Shown here in pieces: positions 18,083 through 27,217 of a stretch of DNA of 42,561 nucleotides; position 1 is the first letter of the stretch, and the number at the start of each line of letters is the position of its first letter. The position numbers and the translations under genes were made by a program. Origin of the DNA: Desulfobulbaceae bacterium (GTDB lineage Bacteria > Desulfobacterota > Desulfobulbia > Desulfobulbales > Desulfobulbaceae); NCBI GenBank assembly GCA_015484845.1, contig WFUT01000198.1, forward strand, positions 1 to 42,561, given 5' to 3'. The notes under the pieces are model-generated. The model was not told the DNA's origin. It did no database searches and saw only the letters and a list, made by a program, of their open reading frames with translations.

Positions 18083-19876
18083 CTAGTACATGAACAGCAG
18101 CCAGACATTGGCGATCGCCACGCTGGCCAGCATAAAGGGGAACGCCACCTTCATGAAGCCGAAGAACCGGATCGGGTAACCGGCCGACTCGGCAATACCC
18201 AGGGTCACCACGTTGGCGCTGGCACCGATCATGGTGCCGTTGCCGCCAAAACAGGCGCCAAAGGCCAGGGCCCACCAGAGCACACCGCTCTCGGCGCCGG
18301 GTATGACGGTGGTCAGGTAACCGACAATGGGCAGCATGGTGGCGGTAAAGGGAATGTTATCGACAAAGGCGCTCATGATGGCCGAGACCCAGAGGATGAG
18401 ACAGATCGAGGCGACCAGGTTGCCGTGGGACAGCTGCCTGACCCAGTCGGCGATGATATCGAGCAGGCCGGCCTCCTCCACCGCGCCGACCAGGATGAAG
18501 AGGAACATGAAGAAGAGCAGGGTCGTCCACTCGATATCCTTTTCGATCAGCTCCAGCAGATCGACCTTCCCGGTCAGCAGGCCGTAGGTGAAGAGCAGGG
18601 CGGCGCCGAACAGGGCGGCGATGGAGACCTCCATGTGGAGGATGCCATGGGTGAGAAACATGCCAATGACGATACTCATGATGATCAGGCCGACGGCGAG
18701 CAGGGTGGAGTCGGTGATCTGGTACTCCTCGCGCAGCTTGGCGATATGGGCCTTGATATCGGTGACATGGGCCTTTTTGTACTCGCGGCCGTAGACGAGC
18801 TTGGTGAAGACAAAGAGAAAGATCATGCTGGCCACGCAGACCGGGGCCAGGTTCTTGACAAAATCGATAAAGGTGAGCCCGGCATAGGAGCCGATCATGA
18901 TATTGGGCGGATCACCGATCAGGGTCGCGGTGCCACCGATGTTGGAGGCGAGAATCTCGGGGATCAGCAGGGCAATGGGCGAGATACCGAGCGAGAGGGC
19001 GATCTCGATGGAGACCGGGGTCAGAAGCAGCATGGTGGTGACGTTGTCCAGGAAGGCCGAGGCCACGGCAGTGAACGACATCAGGATGATGGCCAGGACG
19101 ACGACATTGCCCCGGGCCAACTGGTAGCACTTGTAGGCGCACCACTGGAAGACGCCGGTGTGCTTGAGGATGCCGACAATGATCATCATGCCCATCAGCA
19201 GGAAGATCACGTTCATGTCAATGGCCCTGATGGCGCTCTCGTAGGTCAGGATATGGTATTCCGGGAAGAATGTCCCCACGGTGTAGCTGATCACCAGCAT
19301 GACGGAGGCGCCCAGCATGGCGGCCAGGGTCCTGTGCAGCAGCTCGAAGGAGATCAGGATATAGGCGAGGACAAAGACAACGGTCGAGATCCAGAAGGCC
19401 GGCCCCATGTGCCGCTTGATCTCGAGATCGGTGCCAACGCTGATGCCGGCAGGGCCCCTGCTGATATCCTCCAGCGGGACCTGCACCTTGATCCTGGCGT
19501 AACTGGGCTTGTAGGCCTCCACCTCGAGCACACCGCGTTCCAGTTCACCCTCGGGCAGGCGAAAGACGGCCTGGTAGGAACCGTCCCTGGCCGTCGAGAT
19601 CCCGCCCTGGCCATGGGCGACATGGCCGTGGACCACGGCCTTCAGCTCCCTGCCGTTAAAGAGGACCCGGATTTCGGCATCGTCCACTCCGACGCCGTGC
19701 GGGTTGCGGACCTTGCCGAATATGCGCAACTGTTCCGTAGCCCCGGCAACGGTCTCGCCGTGGGACACAACACCCTCGCCGGCCATGGCCGCCATGGCCG
19801 ACAGGACCAGGAGGAGTCCCAGGATGGAAGGCAGGACCCGCATGATACACAACTGTTTCAGACTGTCGTATCGCAT
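18083..19876 (-). CDS. ArsB/NhaD-superfamily ion transporter with signal peptide and N-terminal extracytoplasmic beta domain
   Basis: MRYDSLKQLCIMRVLPSILGLLLVLSAMAAMAGEG..., Ig/carboxypeptidase-regulatory-like segment, then ~12 TM with FLDNVTTMLLLTPV, ASNIGGTATLIGDPPNIMIG, FVDNIPFTATMLPIV, ACFGGNGTMIGASANVV. Confidence 0.9.
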   Translation of the reverse strand: MRYDSLKQLCIMRVLPSILGLLLVLSAMAAMAGEGVVSHGETVAGATEQLRIFGKVRNPHGVGVDDAEIRVLFNGRELKAVVHGHVAHGQGGISTARDGSYQAVFRLPEGELERGVLEVEAYKPSYARIKVQVPLEDISRGPAGISVGTDLEIKRHMGPAFWISTVVFVLAYILISFELLHRTLAAMLGASVMLVISYTVGTFFPEYHILTYESAIRAIDMNVIFLLMGMMIIVGILKHTGVFQWCAYKCYQLARGNVVVLAIILMSFTAVASAFLDNVTTMLLLTPVSIEIALSLGISPIALLIPEILASNIGGTATLIGDPPNIMIGSYAGLTFIDFVKNLAPVCVASMIFLFVFTKLVYGREYKKAHVTDIKAHIAKLREEYQITDSTLLAVGLIIMSIVIGMFLTHGILHMEVSIAALFGAALLFTYGLLTGKVDLLELIEKDIEWTTLLFFMFLFILVGAVEEAGLLDIIADWVRQLSHGNLVASICLILWVSAIMSAFVDNIPFTATMLPIVGYLTTVIPGAESGVLWWALAFGACFGGNGTMIGASANVVTLGIAESAGYPIRFFGFMKVAFPFMLASVAIANVWLLFMY

Positions 19877-20022
19877 TGTAGCACATTCTCCTTTGGATAA
19901 TCCCGCATGGCTGGACCAGGTGTTCGGCTCACAGCCACAACCAACCATGAAAATGAGCCGCAGCCCTTCCACGACACCGCGGGGCGGCGTCGCGGGATTG
20001 CAGGCCGGCTCCCGTTTTTCCG

Positions 20023-20886
20023 CTACCTTACGCCATAGTGGTAATTCTGCTGGTACTCGTAGGAGCCGAAGAACCTTGTATCGAAGATCGTTGCCCTGAA
20101 GGCGTTGAAGACCACGGCCACCACCTTTTCCCGGCCCATGGTCTCCAGCAGTTCCTGGACATGCTCCCGCCGGCTGCCACCCCAGCGGACCACCAGGATG
20201 ATGCCGTCCACCTGCTTGGCGAGAACCAGGGTCTCGGAAGCCACCTGGGCCGGCGGGCTGTCAAAGATGATGAGCCGGTCGTCATAGCGGCCGGCCAGCT
20301 CCTCGACCACCCCGGTCATGGCGCTGGCGCCGAGAAGTTCCGCCGGGTTCACCGGCGGTGCCCCGGCCGGCAGCAGGGACAGTTTCTTGACACCGCAGTT
20401 GACGATCACCTTGCCCAGGTCCCAGTCGTCGCGCAGGTGATCGGCAAGCCCCTTCTCGTTACCCAGGCCGAAAAAAGCATGCAGGGAGGGCTTGCGGAGA
20501 TCAGCATCCACCAGCAGGCTGTAGGTATCCACCCCTTGGGCCAGGCTGATCCCCAGGTTGGCGCAGACAAAACTCTTGCCCTCGCCCGGAACAGCGCTGG
20601 TCACCAGCAGGGTCCGGGGCGGCGGCCCCGAGCCCGGGTGCAGGATCCGGGTCCTGAGGGTGCGAAAGCTCTCGGCCGCGGCACCCCGCACGGTGGTGGC
20701 CAGCATCAGCCGCTCGTCCCAGGCACCCGCTGCCACGGGTTCCGCGCTGGTCGGCTCGTGCCGCCGTTCCACGGACGGGCTCTCCCCCGGTGATGGCAAG
20801 TCCACGGGAGTGCCCGGCTCGGCCCTGGCAGCCCTCTTTTCCGGTGGCCCGGAGGCCTTGTTCAATGCCCTGAAAACCTTTCCCAC
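20023..20886 (-). CDS. CpsD/CapB-type exopolysaccharide tyrosine autokinase (BY-kinase)
   Basis: Walker A VPGEGKSFVCANLG, A' LLVDADLRKPSLHAFFG, B DRLIIFDSPPA; C-terminal Tyr cluster YEYQQNYHYG; GTG start after GAGGAGG. Confidence 0.9.
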   Translation of the reverse strand: MGKVFRALNKASGPPEKRAARAEPGTPVDLPSPGESPSVERRHEPTSAEPVAAGAWDERLMLATTVRGAAAESFRTLRTRILHPGSGPPPRTLLVTSAVPGEGKSFVCANLGISLAQGVDTYSLLVDADLRKPSLHAFFGLGNEKGLADHLRDDWDLGKVIVNCGVKKLSLLPAGAPPVNPAELLGASAMTGVVEELAGRYDDRLIIFDSPPAQVASETLVLAKQVDGIILVVRWGGSRREHVQELLETMGREKVVAVVFNAFRATIFDTRFFGSYEYQQNYHYGVR

Positions 20887-20946
20887 GCTTTCCTCCTCAT
20901 GATCGGTTCGGTGACCCATACAGCTCCATTCTTCCCGGACATGCCG

Positions 20947-21963
20947 CTACCCCGCCGACGCGCCATCAACAAGCCGGTGCAGCCACTGCAGCCATTCCTG
21001 CGGCAATACTCCCTGCAGGGGGGAGAAGGCGCGGGTACGGGGAATGATCTCCAGCAGGAGCAGGACCGCCGCAGCGACCAGCACCACCAGGATGAACAGC
21101 CACAGGCCGGAGGGCCTCTTTCCCTTCTGCCGGGTCGCCACCGGCAGGGGGGTCTCTTCACCCGGGAAACGGAGTTCCTCGACACACTCTCTGACCAGGG
21201 AGGCGTCGATCACCGGCCGCTCGTCGGCAAAGCCTGTCAACAGGGCATGGTCGCAGACAATATTGATCAGGCGCGGCGTCCCCTTGCTGACCTTGTAGAT
21301 CAGGTTCACGGCCTCCTCGCTGAAAATTTCCATGTGCTGGCCACCGGCGGCCCGCAGCCGGTAGCTGATATACTGGGCGGTCTCCTGGCGCGAAAACCGT
21401 TCCAGGTGGAAACGGATGCCGATGCGCTGCCGCAGCGGCAGCAGGCGATCATCGCTCATGCGCTCATTGAGTTCCGACTGGCCAACCAGGAAGATGGAAA
21501 ACACGTCCTGGCCGCTGATATCCTGGTTGGAGAGCAGGCGGATCTCCTCCAGCATCTCCACGGGCAGCATGTGCGCCTCGTCGATGATGAGCAATACCCG
21601 CTCATCCCTGTTGTGGCACTGCTTGAGAAAATCGGCAAAGGCGAGAAGGAACAAGGCCTTGTTGCCCTCCCAGGAAAGGTTGTACTGGTGGGCCAGGAAG
21701 GAAAAAAACTCGTCGCGGGACAGGGCGGGATTGTTGAGCAGGCAGCAGTGCACCTCCATGTCCAGGGAACGGACAAGGACCTGCAGGAGCGTGGTCTTTC
21801 CGGTTCCCACGTCCCCGGTCAGGACGAGGAATCCCTTTTTCGCAATGACACCGTACCGGAGGATGGCCAGGGCCTCCTGGTGGGTCTCGCTCATGAAGAC
21901 CTGGTCGGGATTGGGCGCCAGGTCAAAGGGTTTGCTTGTAAAGCCGTAGTATTTTCTATACAT
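20947..21963 (-). CDS. ExeA/GspA-like AAA ATPase of the type associated with XrtA/EPS loci
   Basis: MYRKYYGFTSKPFDLAPNPDQVFMSETHQEALAILRYGVIAKKGFLVLTGDVGTGKTTLLQVL; LLIIDEAHMLPVEMLEEIRLLSNQ; C-terminal TM. Confidence 0.9.
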   Translation of the reverse strand: MYRKYYGFTSKPFDLAPNPDQVFMSETHQEALAILRYGVIAKKGFLVLTGDVGTGKTTLLQVLVRSLDMEVHCCLLNNPALSRDEFFSFLAHQYNLSWEGNKALFLLAFADFLKQCHNRDERVLLIIDEAHMLPVEMLEEIRLLSNQDISGQDVFSIFLVGQSELNERMSDDRLLPLRQRIGIRFHLERFSRQETAQYISYRLRAAGGQHMEIFSEEAVNLIYKVSKGTPRLINIVCDHALLTGFADERPVIDASLVRECVEELRFPGEETPLPVATRQKGKRPSGLWLFILVVLVAAAVLLLLEIIPRTRAFSPLQGVLPQEWLQWLHRLVDGASAG

Positions 21964-22014
21964 CGCCGGATGGTATCAATGGTGGCCCCTGCCGGGCCAA
22001 GGGATTGCGGCAGC

Positions 22015-23616
22015 CTACAGGATAATGTGCCCCTGTTGCCAGAGGTAGACCAGTGCGGCCAGCAGGGCCACGGTATAGAGGGTGAAGATGAGCGACCAGA
22101 CGATATTCCAGGTCCGTTTTTTCCTGGCCTCTGCCGGGGTCTCGATGTAGGGCACCGCACAGGCCACCGGCATACCGAGAAACTCTTCCAGGTCGTCCAC
22201 GTCCTTGAACGAGGTATCGATGAAGTCCAGGCCAAAGACCAGGCCCACGGCAAGGGCCAGGCCGGCGCCGACGGTCATGAGTAATATTTTTTTGAAATTT
22301 GGCTTGTACGGCTTGTCGGGATACGTGGCCGGATCAACGATCTTGAACTTGCTGCCCTTCTGTTTTCTTTCCAGGTGCTCCGCCGAGCTTGCCTGCAGGT
22401 TCTGGGCCACCAGGTAGTCGTAGTGGCGCCGCAGCTCGTTGTAGTCACGGGTCAGGGCGTTCCACTCGGCCTCGCGGACCGGCGCCGCGGCCACCCACTT
22501 CTCGTACTTCTTGATCTCGGCCCGGACCTTCTTCTGGTCATTGCGCAGCTGCCTGATATTCATCTCGATCTCTTTCAGCTGCAGCCTGGCCTGGGCGATC
22601 TCGTGGTCCTCGTCCACGGGCTGGCTGGCAGCGGCCCGGGCCGATGATTTCCCGCCGGTCTCCGCAGGCGGCGCGGCGGCGATCTCCTTTTTCAGCCTGG
22701 CGATCATCTGCCTGGTCCGCCGGACCTCGGGATGCCGTTCCGTGTACTTGGTGAGCAGGGAATCCAGGTAGCGCTGCAGGGCCTGCAGCCGTTCCTTCCT
22801 GGTCATGGGCTGGTTGGCGGCGGTCGCCGGCGTCTCGGCCCCGGTGATGGCGCCTCCTTCGCTGACCAGGGAGTTGGCGATCTGCTGGCGCAGGGCGATC
22901 TGCTCCTGGACCATGACCCTGGTCCGCTCCAGGTTCTGGATGGAGTCCTGCATATTCTGGTACTGTTCATGCAGGGCCGTGAGCCGATTCAGGTTGCTCT
23001 CCCGCTGATCAGGCATCTCGTTGAAATACTTGAGCTTGTAATCGCGCATGGCCTGTTCCTTCTTGTCCAGGACCACCTTGGCCATGTTGAGCTCATCCTC
23101 GGTATACTTGGAGGTCTCGGTGGCCCGCTCCTCGCGGTACTTGAGGTTCTCCTCAATGAACTTCGACGCCAGGGCGTTGGTGGTCTTCTGGACCTTTTCC
23201 GGGTCAGCCCCCTCAAAGGAGACCGTGAAGGTGTCGCCCCGGGAAGAGGGAACGATCTGGATATTCTTGCGCATGTGGTCAATCACGTCCTCGATGGGCA
23301 CCTTCTGCCGGAGTCGCGGATAGAGATTGAACTGGTTGATGATCCCTTCCAGGTTGCTCCTGCTCATGACCAGTTCCTGCAGGGTGCTGACCGTGTCGCG
23401 CAGGCGGCGTCCCTCCCGTTCCGGGGCCATGCGGGCCGGGTTGATCTGCTGCCGTTCGTAACTGAGAAGGGCCGTGCTCTTGTACACCTTGGGCAGGCAG
23501 AGGTAGAGCAGAAGGCCGGCGGTGAGGCCCACCAGGAAACAGGCGGTGATGAACTTCCAGTGGTAGGCGAGAAGATCGAGGTACTTCTTTACCTGTTGAC
23601 GCTGTTGAGTTTCCAT
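22015..23616 (-). CDS. Wzz/GNVR-domain polysaccharide chain-length determinant protein
   Basis: N-terminal TM YLDLLAYHWKFITACFLVGLTAGLLLYLCLPKVYKSTALL, long coiled coil, C-terminal PATYPDKPYKPNFKKILLMTVGAGLALAVGLVFGLDFIDTSFKDVDDLEEFLGMPV. Confidence 0.92.
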   Translation of the reverse strand: METQQRQQVKKYLDLLAYHWKFITACFLVGLTAGLLLYLCLPKVYKSTALLSYERQQINPARMAPEREGRRLRDTVSTLQELVMSRSNLEGIINQFNLYPRLRQKVPIEDVIDHMRKNIQIVPSSRGDTFTVSFEGADPEKVQKTTNALASKFIEENLKYREERATETSKYTEDELNMAKVVLDKKEQAMRDYKLKYFNEMPDQRESNLNRLTALHEQYQNMQDSIQNLERTRVMVQEQIALRQQIANSLVSEGGAITGAETPATAANQPMTRKERLQALQRYLDSLLTKYTERHPEVRRTRQMIARLKKEIAAAPPAETGGKSSARAAASQPVDEDHEIAQARLQLKEIEMNIRQLRNDQKKVRAEIKKYEKWVAAAPVREAEWNALTRDYNELRRHYDYLVAQNLQASSAEHLERKQKGSKFKIVDPATYPDKPYKPNFKKILLMTVGAGLALAVGLVFGLDFIDTSFKDVDDLEEFLGMPVACAVPYIETPAEARKKRTWNIVWSLIFTLYTVALLAALVYLWQQGHIIL

Positions 23617-23825
23617 GATTCTATAGAGTTGCCGAACGGGGGAAAAGGGGAGACGGGACTCTTCCTGCCACGCGCCGCCGGCTCTTTTTCACCTGAATCC
23701 TGTACATCACGCCTGCGCGTCCCTGGTGCCTTGCATCGCGGGGCAAACTCGGCGGTTGCAGGATGGGGTGCCAATCCGGCAGGCCATTTCACCGCGGGCC
23801 TGCCGGTACCGGGGAGGAAAAAGAA

Positions 23826-24509
23826 GTGACCACAGGGGGCACCACATGTGTCATCGGTGACATCCATGGCTGTTTTTCATCACTGTCAGCCCTCCTGGAC
23901 CTGGTCCTGGACAGGGCGGACACGCTGGTCTTCCTGGGAGACTACATCGATCGCGGCCCTGACTCGCGCAGGGTCATCGACCTGCTGCTCGAGGTGCAGC
24001 GCAACCATGCCCGGACCATCTGTCTCCAGGGCAACCACGAGTTCATGCTGCAGGAGTTTCTTGCGGGCCGTGACCTCTCCCTGTACCTGGAAGTGGGCGG
24101 TCTGCAGACCCTGGCCAGCTACGGCCTGCCCCCCACCATGACCGGTCCCTCGGTCCGCGCCGCCCTGCCGGCCGACCACCTTGCTTTTTTCTCCGACCTG
24201 CCTCTCTACTGGCAGGACCAGTACGCCATCTACGTCCATGCCGGGCTGGAGCCGGGCCGCCACCTCTCCATGCAGACAGCCCAGTGGTGCCTCTGGGCGC
24301 GGGACAGGTTCATTGCCTCCCGCCACGACTTCGGCAAACGGGTCATCTTCGGCCACACCCCGTTCAGGGAGCCACTGGTGGAGGCCAACAAGATCGGCAT
24401 CGATACCGGGGCGGTTTATGGCGGCCGCCTCACCGCCCTGCTCCTGCCGGAGACAGAGTTTATCAGTGTGCCGGGCGAACAGGAGCATCCCTTTCCTGCC
24501 GCCCTGTAA
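23826..24509 (+). CDS. Metallophosphoesterase / serine-threonine protein phosphatase
   Basis: VIGDIHGCFSSLSALLDL, FLGDYIDRGPDSRRVIDLL, LQGNHEFML, FGHTPF; GTG start after GGGGAGG. Confidence 0.92.
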   Translation: MTTGGTTCVIGDIHGCFSSLSALLDLVLDRADTLVFLGDYIDRGPDSRRVIDLLLEVQRNHARTICLQGNHEFMLQEFLAGRDLSLYLEVGGLQTLASYGLPPTMTGPSVRAALPADHLAFFSDLPLYWQDQYAIYVHAGLEPGRHLSMQTAQWCLWARDRFIASRHDFGKRVIFGHTPFREPLVEANKIGIDTGAVYGGRLTALLLPETEFISVPGEQEHPFPAAL

Positions 24510-24552
24510 CTCATGGTATAACACGAGGGAATAAAATACAAACCTGCTTTGA

Positions 24553-24660
24553 CCTAAATCCTGCAATTGGCAATTTTGCCGGAGATGCGAGGCATCAAGG
24601 GCCATTCGTATACGAACACTGCAAGCCCTTGATAACGAAGCAGATTCGGTAAATTTGCCA
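24553..24660 (+). repeat. Intergenic structured repeat, copy A (MITE-like)
   Basis: Shares CCTAAATCCTGCAATTGGCAA..TT.GCCGGAGATGCG and CCTTGATAA.GAAGCAGATTCGGT with copy B (opposite strand); internal ATCAAGGGC/GCCCTTGAT stem and TTCGTATACGAA palindrome. Confidence 0.8.
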
Positions 24661-24670
24661 GATTCAGGTT

Positions 24671-25588
24671 TTACAATTCTTCAGCGGCCAGGGGGACGAC
24701 CTCGCTGATGGTCCCGGCGCCGGAGAACAGCATCAGCAGGCGGTCAAAGCCCAGGGCGATACCGGCGGTCTCCGGCATGGCCGCCAGGGAAGCCAGGAAC
24801 CGCTCCGGCATGACTACCTGCCGCTCCCTTCCTGTCATCATCGCGATCTCCCGCTCAAACCGGCGCCTCTGTTCCTCCGGGTCCACCAGCTCGGAAAAAC
24901 CGTTGCCCAGCTCGATGCCGCAGATATAGAGCTCGAACCGTTCCGCCAGTGACGGATCATCCTTTTTCGGCCGTGCCAGGGAACCGAGCGTAACAGGGTA
25001 GTCGTACAGGAAAAGAGGCTGTTCCCAGCCCAGGTTCGGCTCCACCTCTGTCACCAGGATCTCGTCGAAGCGGCCGTCGGCCAGGGCCTCACGGGCCGGA
25101 ATCCCTGCAAATTCAAGAAAAGCGGCATCAACGGTCATGCGGGACCAGGGACGGTGCAGGGCAACGGTCCGCTGCTCCCGCACCAGGTTGCCCTGCCGGT
25201 CCAGGCCCGGAAAATCGTCCGGGTTTCCGGCAAGGGTCCGGACCAGCTCCTCGACCTCGGCCATCAGCTCCAGGTAGCTCCAGCCGGCATGGTACCATTC
25301 CAGCATGGTGAACTCGGGCAGATGGTACCGGCCGGACTCTCCCCTGCGAAAGCAGTGACAGAGCTGGAACAGCCGCGGACAGCCCCTGGCCAGCAGATGT
25401 TTCATGCACAGTTCGGGCGAGGTCTGCAGGAACCGGCCTTCGCAGCAAAAGGGAACGATCTGGGACTCCGGGATCAAGAGGGGCAGGAGGACGGGGGTAT
25501 CAACCTCCAGGTAACGCCTGGACAGGAAAAAGGAACGAACAGCCTGCAGCAATACGGACCGGCGCTGCAGGGTTACGGATGTGGCCAC
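24671..25588 (-). CDS. epmA: Elongation factor P--(R)-beta-lysine ligase (EpmA/PoxA/GenX)
   Basis: Class II LysRS-like catalytic core without anticodon domain: YLEVDTPVLLPLLIPESQIVPF, QTSPELCMKHLLARGCPRLFQLCHCFRRGESGRYHLPEFTMLEWY, GIALGFDRLLMLF; adjacent to efp. Confidence 0.94.
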   Translation of the reverse strand: MATSVTLQRRSVLLQAVRSFFLSRRYLEVDTPVLLPLLIPESQIVPFCCEGRFLQTSPELCMKHLLARGCPRLFQLCHCFRRGESGRYHLPEFTMLEWYHAGWSYLELMAEVEELVRTLAGNPDDFPGLDRQGNLVREQRTVALHRPWSRMTVDAAFLEFAGIPAREALADGRFDEILVTEVEPNLGWEQPLFLYDYPVTLGSLARPKKDDPSLAERFELYICGIELGNGFSELVDPEEQRRRFEREIAMMTGRERQVVMPERFLASLAAMPETAGIALGFDRLLMLFSGAGTISEVVPLAAEEL

Positions 25589-25605
25589 GGTCGGGACGCC
25601 CGAAA

Positions 25606-26169
25606 CTACTCCTTGACCCTGGTGATATATTCCCCTGTGCGGGTATCGATCTGGATCTTCTCGCCCTCGTTGATAAAGGGAGGCACCTGCAGCTGGTAGC
25701 CCGTCTCCACGGTGACCGGCTTGGTGTCGGTGCCGGAGGTGTCGCCCTTGACCCAGGGGTCGGCCCTGGTCACCACCAGGTTGACAAAGATGGGCAGGCT
25801 GACATCGATGGGCCGGTTGTCGAAAAAGAGGACCTGGACCTCCATGTTGTCCACCAGGAAGTTGACATTATCGCCAAGCTGTTCCCTGGTGAGAAAGATC
25901 TGCTCGTAGGAGGTGGTGTCCATGAAATGGTACTCGTTGTCCTGGGAATAGAGGAACTGCATGGTCCGTTCCTCGAGGTCCGGCTTTTCAAACTTGTCGT
26001 TGGAGCGGTAGGTCTGGGTGAACTGGTTGCCGGTGATCATGTTGCGCATCTTGGTACGGTAAAGCGCCTGCCCCTTGCCCGGCTTGGAGAATTCGAACTC
26101 GGTGATGATATAGGGTTCACCGTCGATCTGTACCTTGAGTCCCTTGCGGAGGTCTGATGCTGAATACAT
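25606..26169 (-). CDS. efp: Elongation factor P
   Basis: MYSASDLRKGLKVQIDGEPYIITEFEFSKPGKGQALYRTKMRNMITG...; Lys in PGKGQA loop; C-terminal TGYQLQVPPFINEGEKIQIDTRTGEYITRVKE. Confidence 0.97.
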   Translation of the reverse strand: MYSASDLRKGLKVQIDGEPYIITEFEFSKPGKGQALYRTKMRNMITGNQFTQTYRSNDKFEKPDLEERTMQFLYSQDNEYHFMDTTSYEQIFLTREQLGDNVNFLVDNMEVQVLFFDNRPIDVSLPIFVNLVVTRADPWVKGDTSGTDTKPVTVETGYQLQVPPFINEGEKIQIDTRTGEYITRVKE

Positions 26170-26475
26170 GGAGACTGTCCCTTTGGTAGTATTCCTGTCG
26201 CGGCCGATGCCCGGGCCCGGTCCGCGGGACACCGGTTATCCATTGTTCTTTCGACAAAAGGTTTATGTTACGAGATGGCATGCTTTTTTGCAACCGCTTC
26301 CTGCCCGGTGGTGCAAAATATTTCCGGTCCGGCCGCCGAGGGCCGTGCCGTGCCCGGGCGTCACATCAACCTCGTGCCACCTCCCTGCGGTGTTCCGCAG
26401 GGGCTGCGGCCCGTTTTCATGGCTGGTTGGGGCCGTGGCCTGAAAAAATTTTCTGTTACCCTGCCAGCGGACGCG

Positions 26476-26584
26476 GGCCAATTTCACCGAATCTGCTTCA
26501 TTATCAAGGAATTGATGTATTCTTACACCCCATTGCCCCTGGTGCCCCGCATCTCCGGCGAACTTGCCAATTGCAGGATTTAGG
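26476..26584 (-). repeat. Intergenic structured repeat, copy B (inverted relative to copy A)
   Basis: Plus strand ACCGAATCTGCTTCATTATCAAGG ... CGCATCTCCGGCGAACTTGCCAATTGCAGGATTTAGG is the near-exact reverse complement of copy A ends. Confidence 0.8.
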
Positions 26585-26719
26585 GTACAGTTATGTTCCC
26601 GGCAGGTGATGAACCGTGTGGGCTTCCTCCCCTGCCAGCGAAAAAACGACAGGAACCGACAAGGCCAACAGCCCCGCGTGGCAACCGCGGGCACGACCAC
26701 GACACCCCATCTTCATGCC

Positions 26720-27217
26720 ATGATACAGAGAGCAGGCGTCCTCTCCGACACCCACCTGACCCGGGCCGACAGCGTCTTCAAAAGCCAGGTCGAGCGCTGC
26801 TTTGCCGGCTGCGACGTTATCATCCATGCCGGTGACCTCACCGACCCGGCCATCCTGGCGGTCTTTGGCGACCGGGAGGTCCACGCCGTGCACGGCAACA
26901 TGTGCCACCGGTCGGCCATGCGGGACCTGCCCACGGCCACCACCTTCCGCCTCGGCAGGTTCCTTGTCGGCCTCACCCACGGCGCCCAGCTCGGCCTGGA
27001 CATCGAGGCCGGCCTCTGGGACCTCTTTCCCGGGGCCGACGCCATGATCTACGGCCACACCCACCGCCCTGCCTGTCACCGGGTCGGCACCACCCTGGTC
27101 CTCAATCCCGGCTCCTTCCGGGCCACTTCCCGCTTCGGGGCGCCGGGCACCTACGCCATCCTGGAGGCCGGCGAGACCCTGCGGGCCCGGATCCACGAAC
27201 TGCCGCCGCTGCCATGA
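26720..27217 (+). CDS. YfcE/MJ0936-family metallophosphoesterase
   Basis: AGVLSDTHLT, IIHAGDLTD, VHGNMCH, IYGHTHRPACHRVGTTLVLNPGS. Confidence 0.93.
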   Translation: MIQRAGVLSDTHLTRADSVFKSQVERCFAGCDVIIHAGDLTDPAILAVFGDREVHAVHGNMCHRSAMRDLPTATTFRLGRFLVGLTHGAQLGLDIEAGLWDLFPGADAMIYGHTHRPACHRVGTTLVLNPGSFRATSRFGAPGTYAILEAGETLRARIHELPPLP

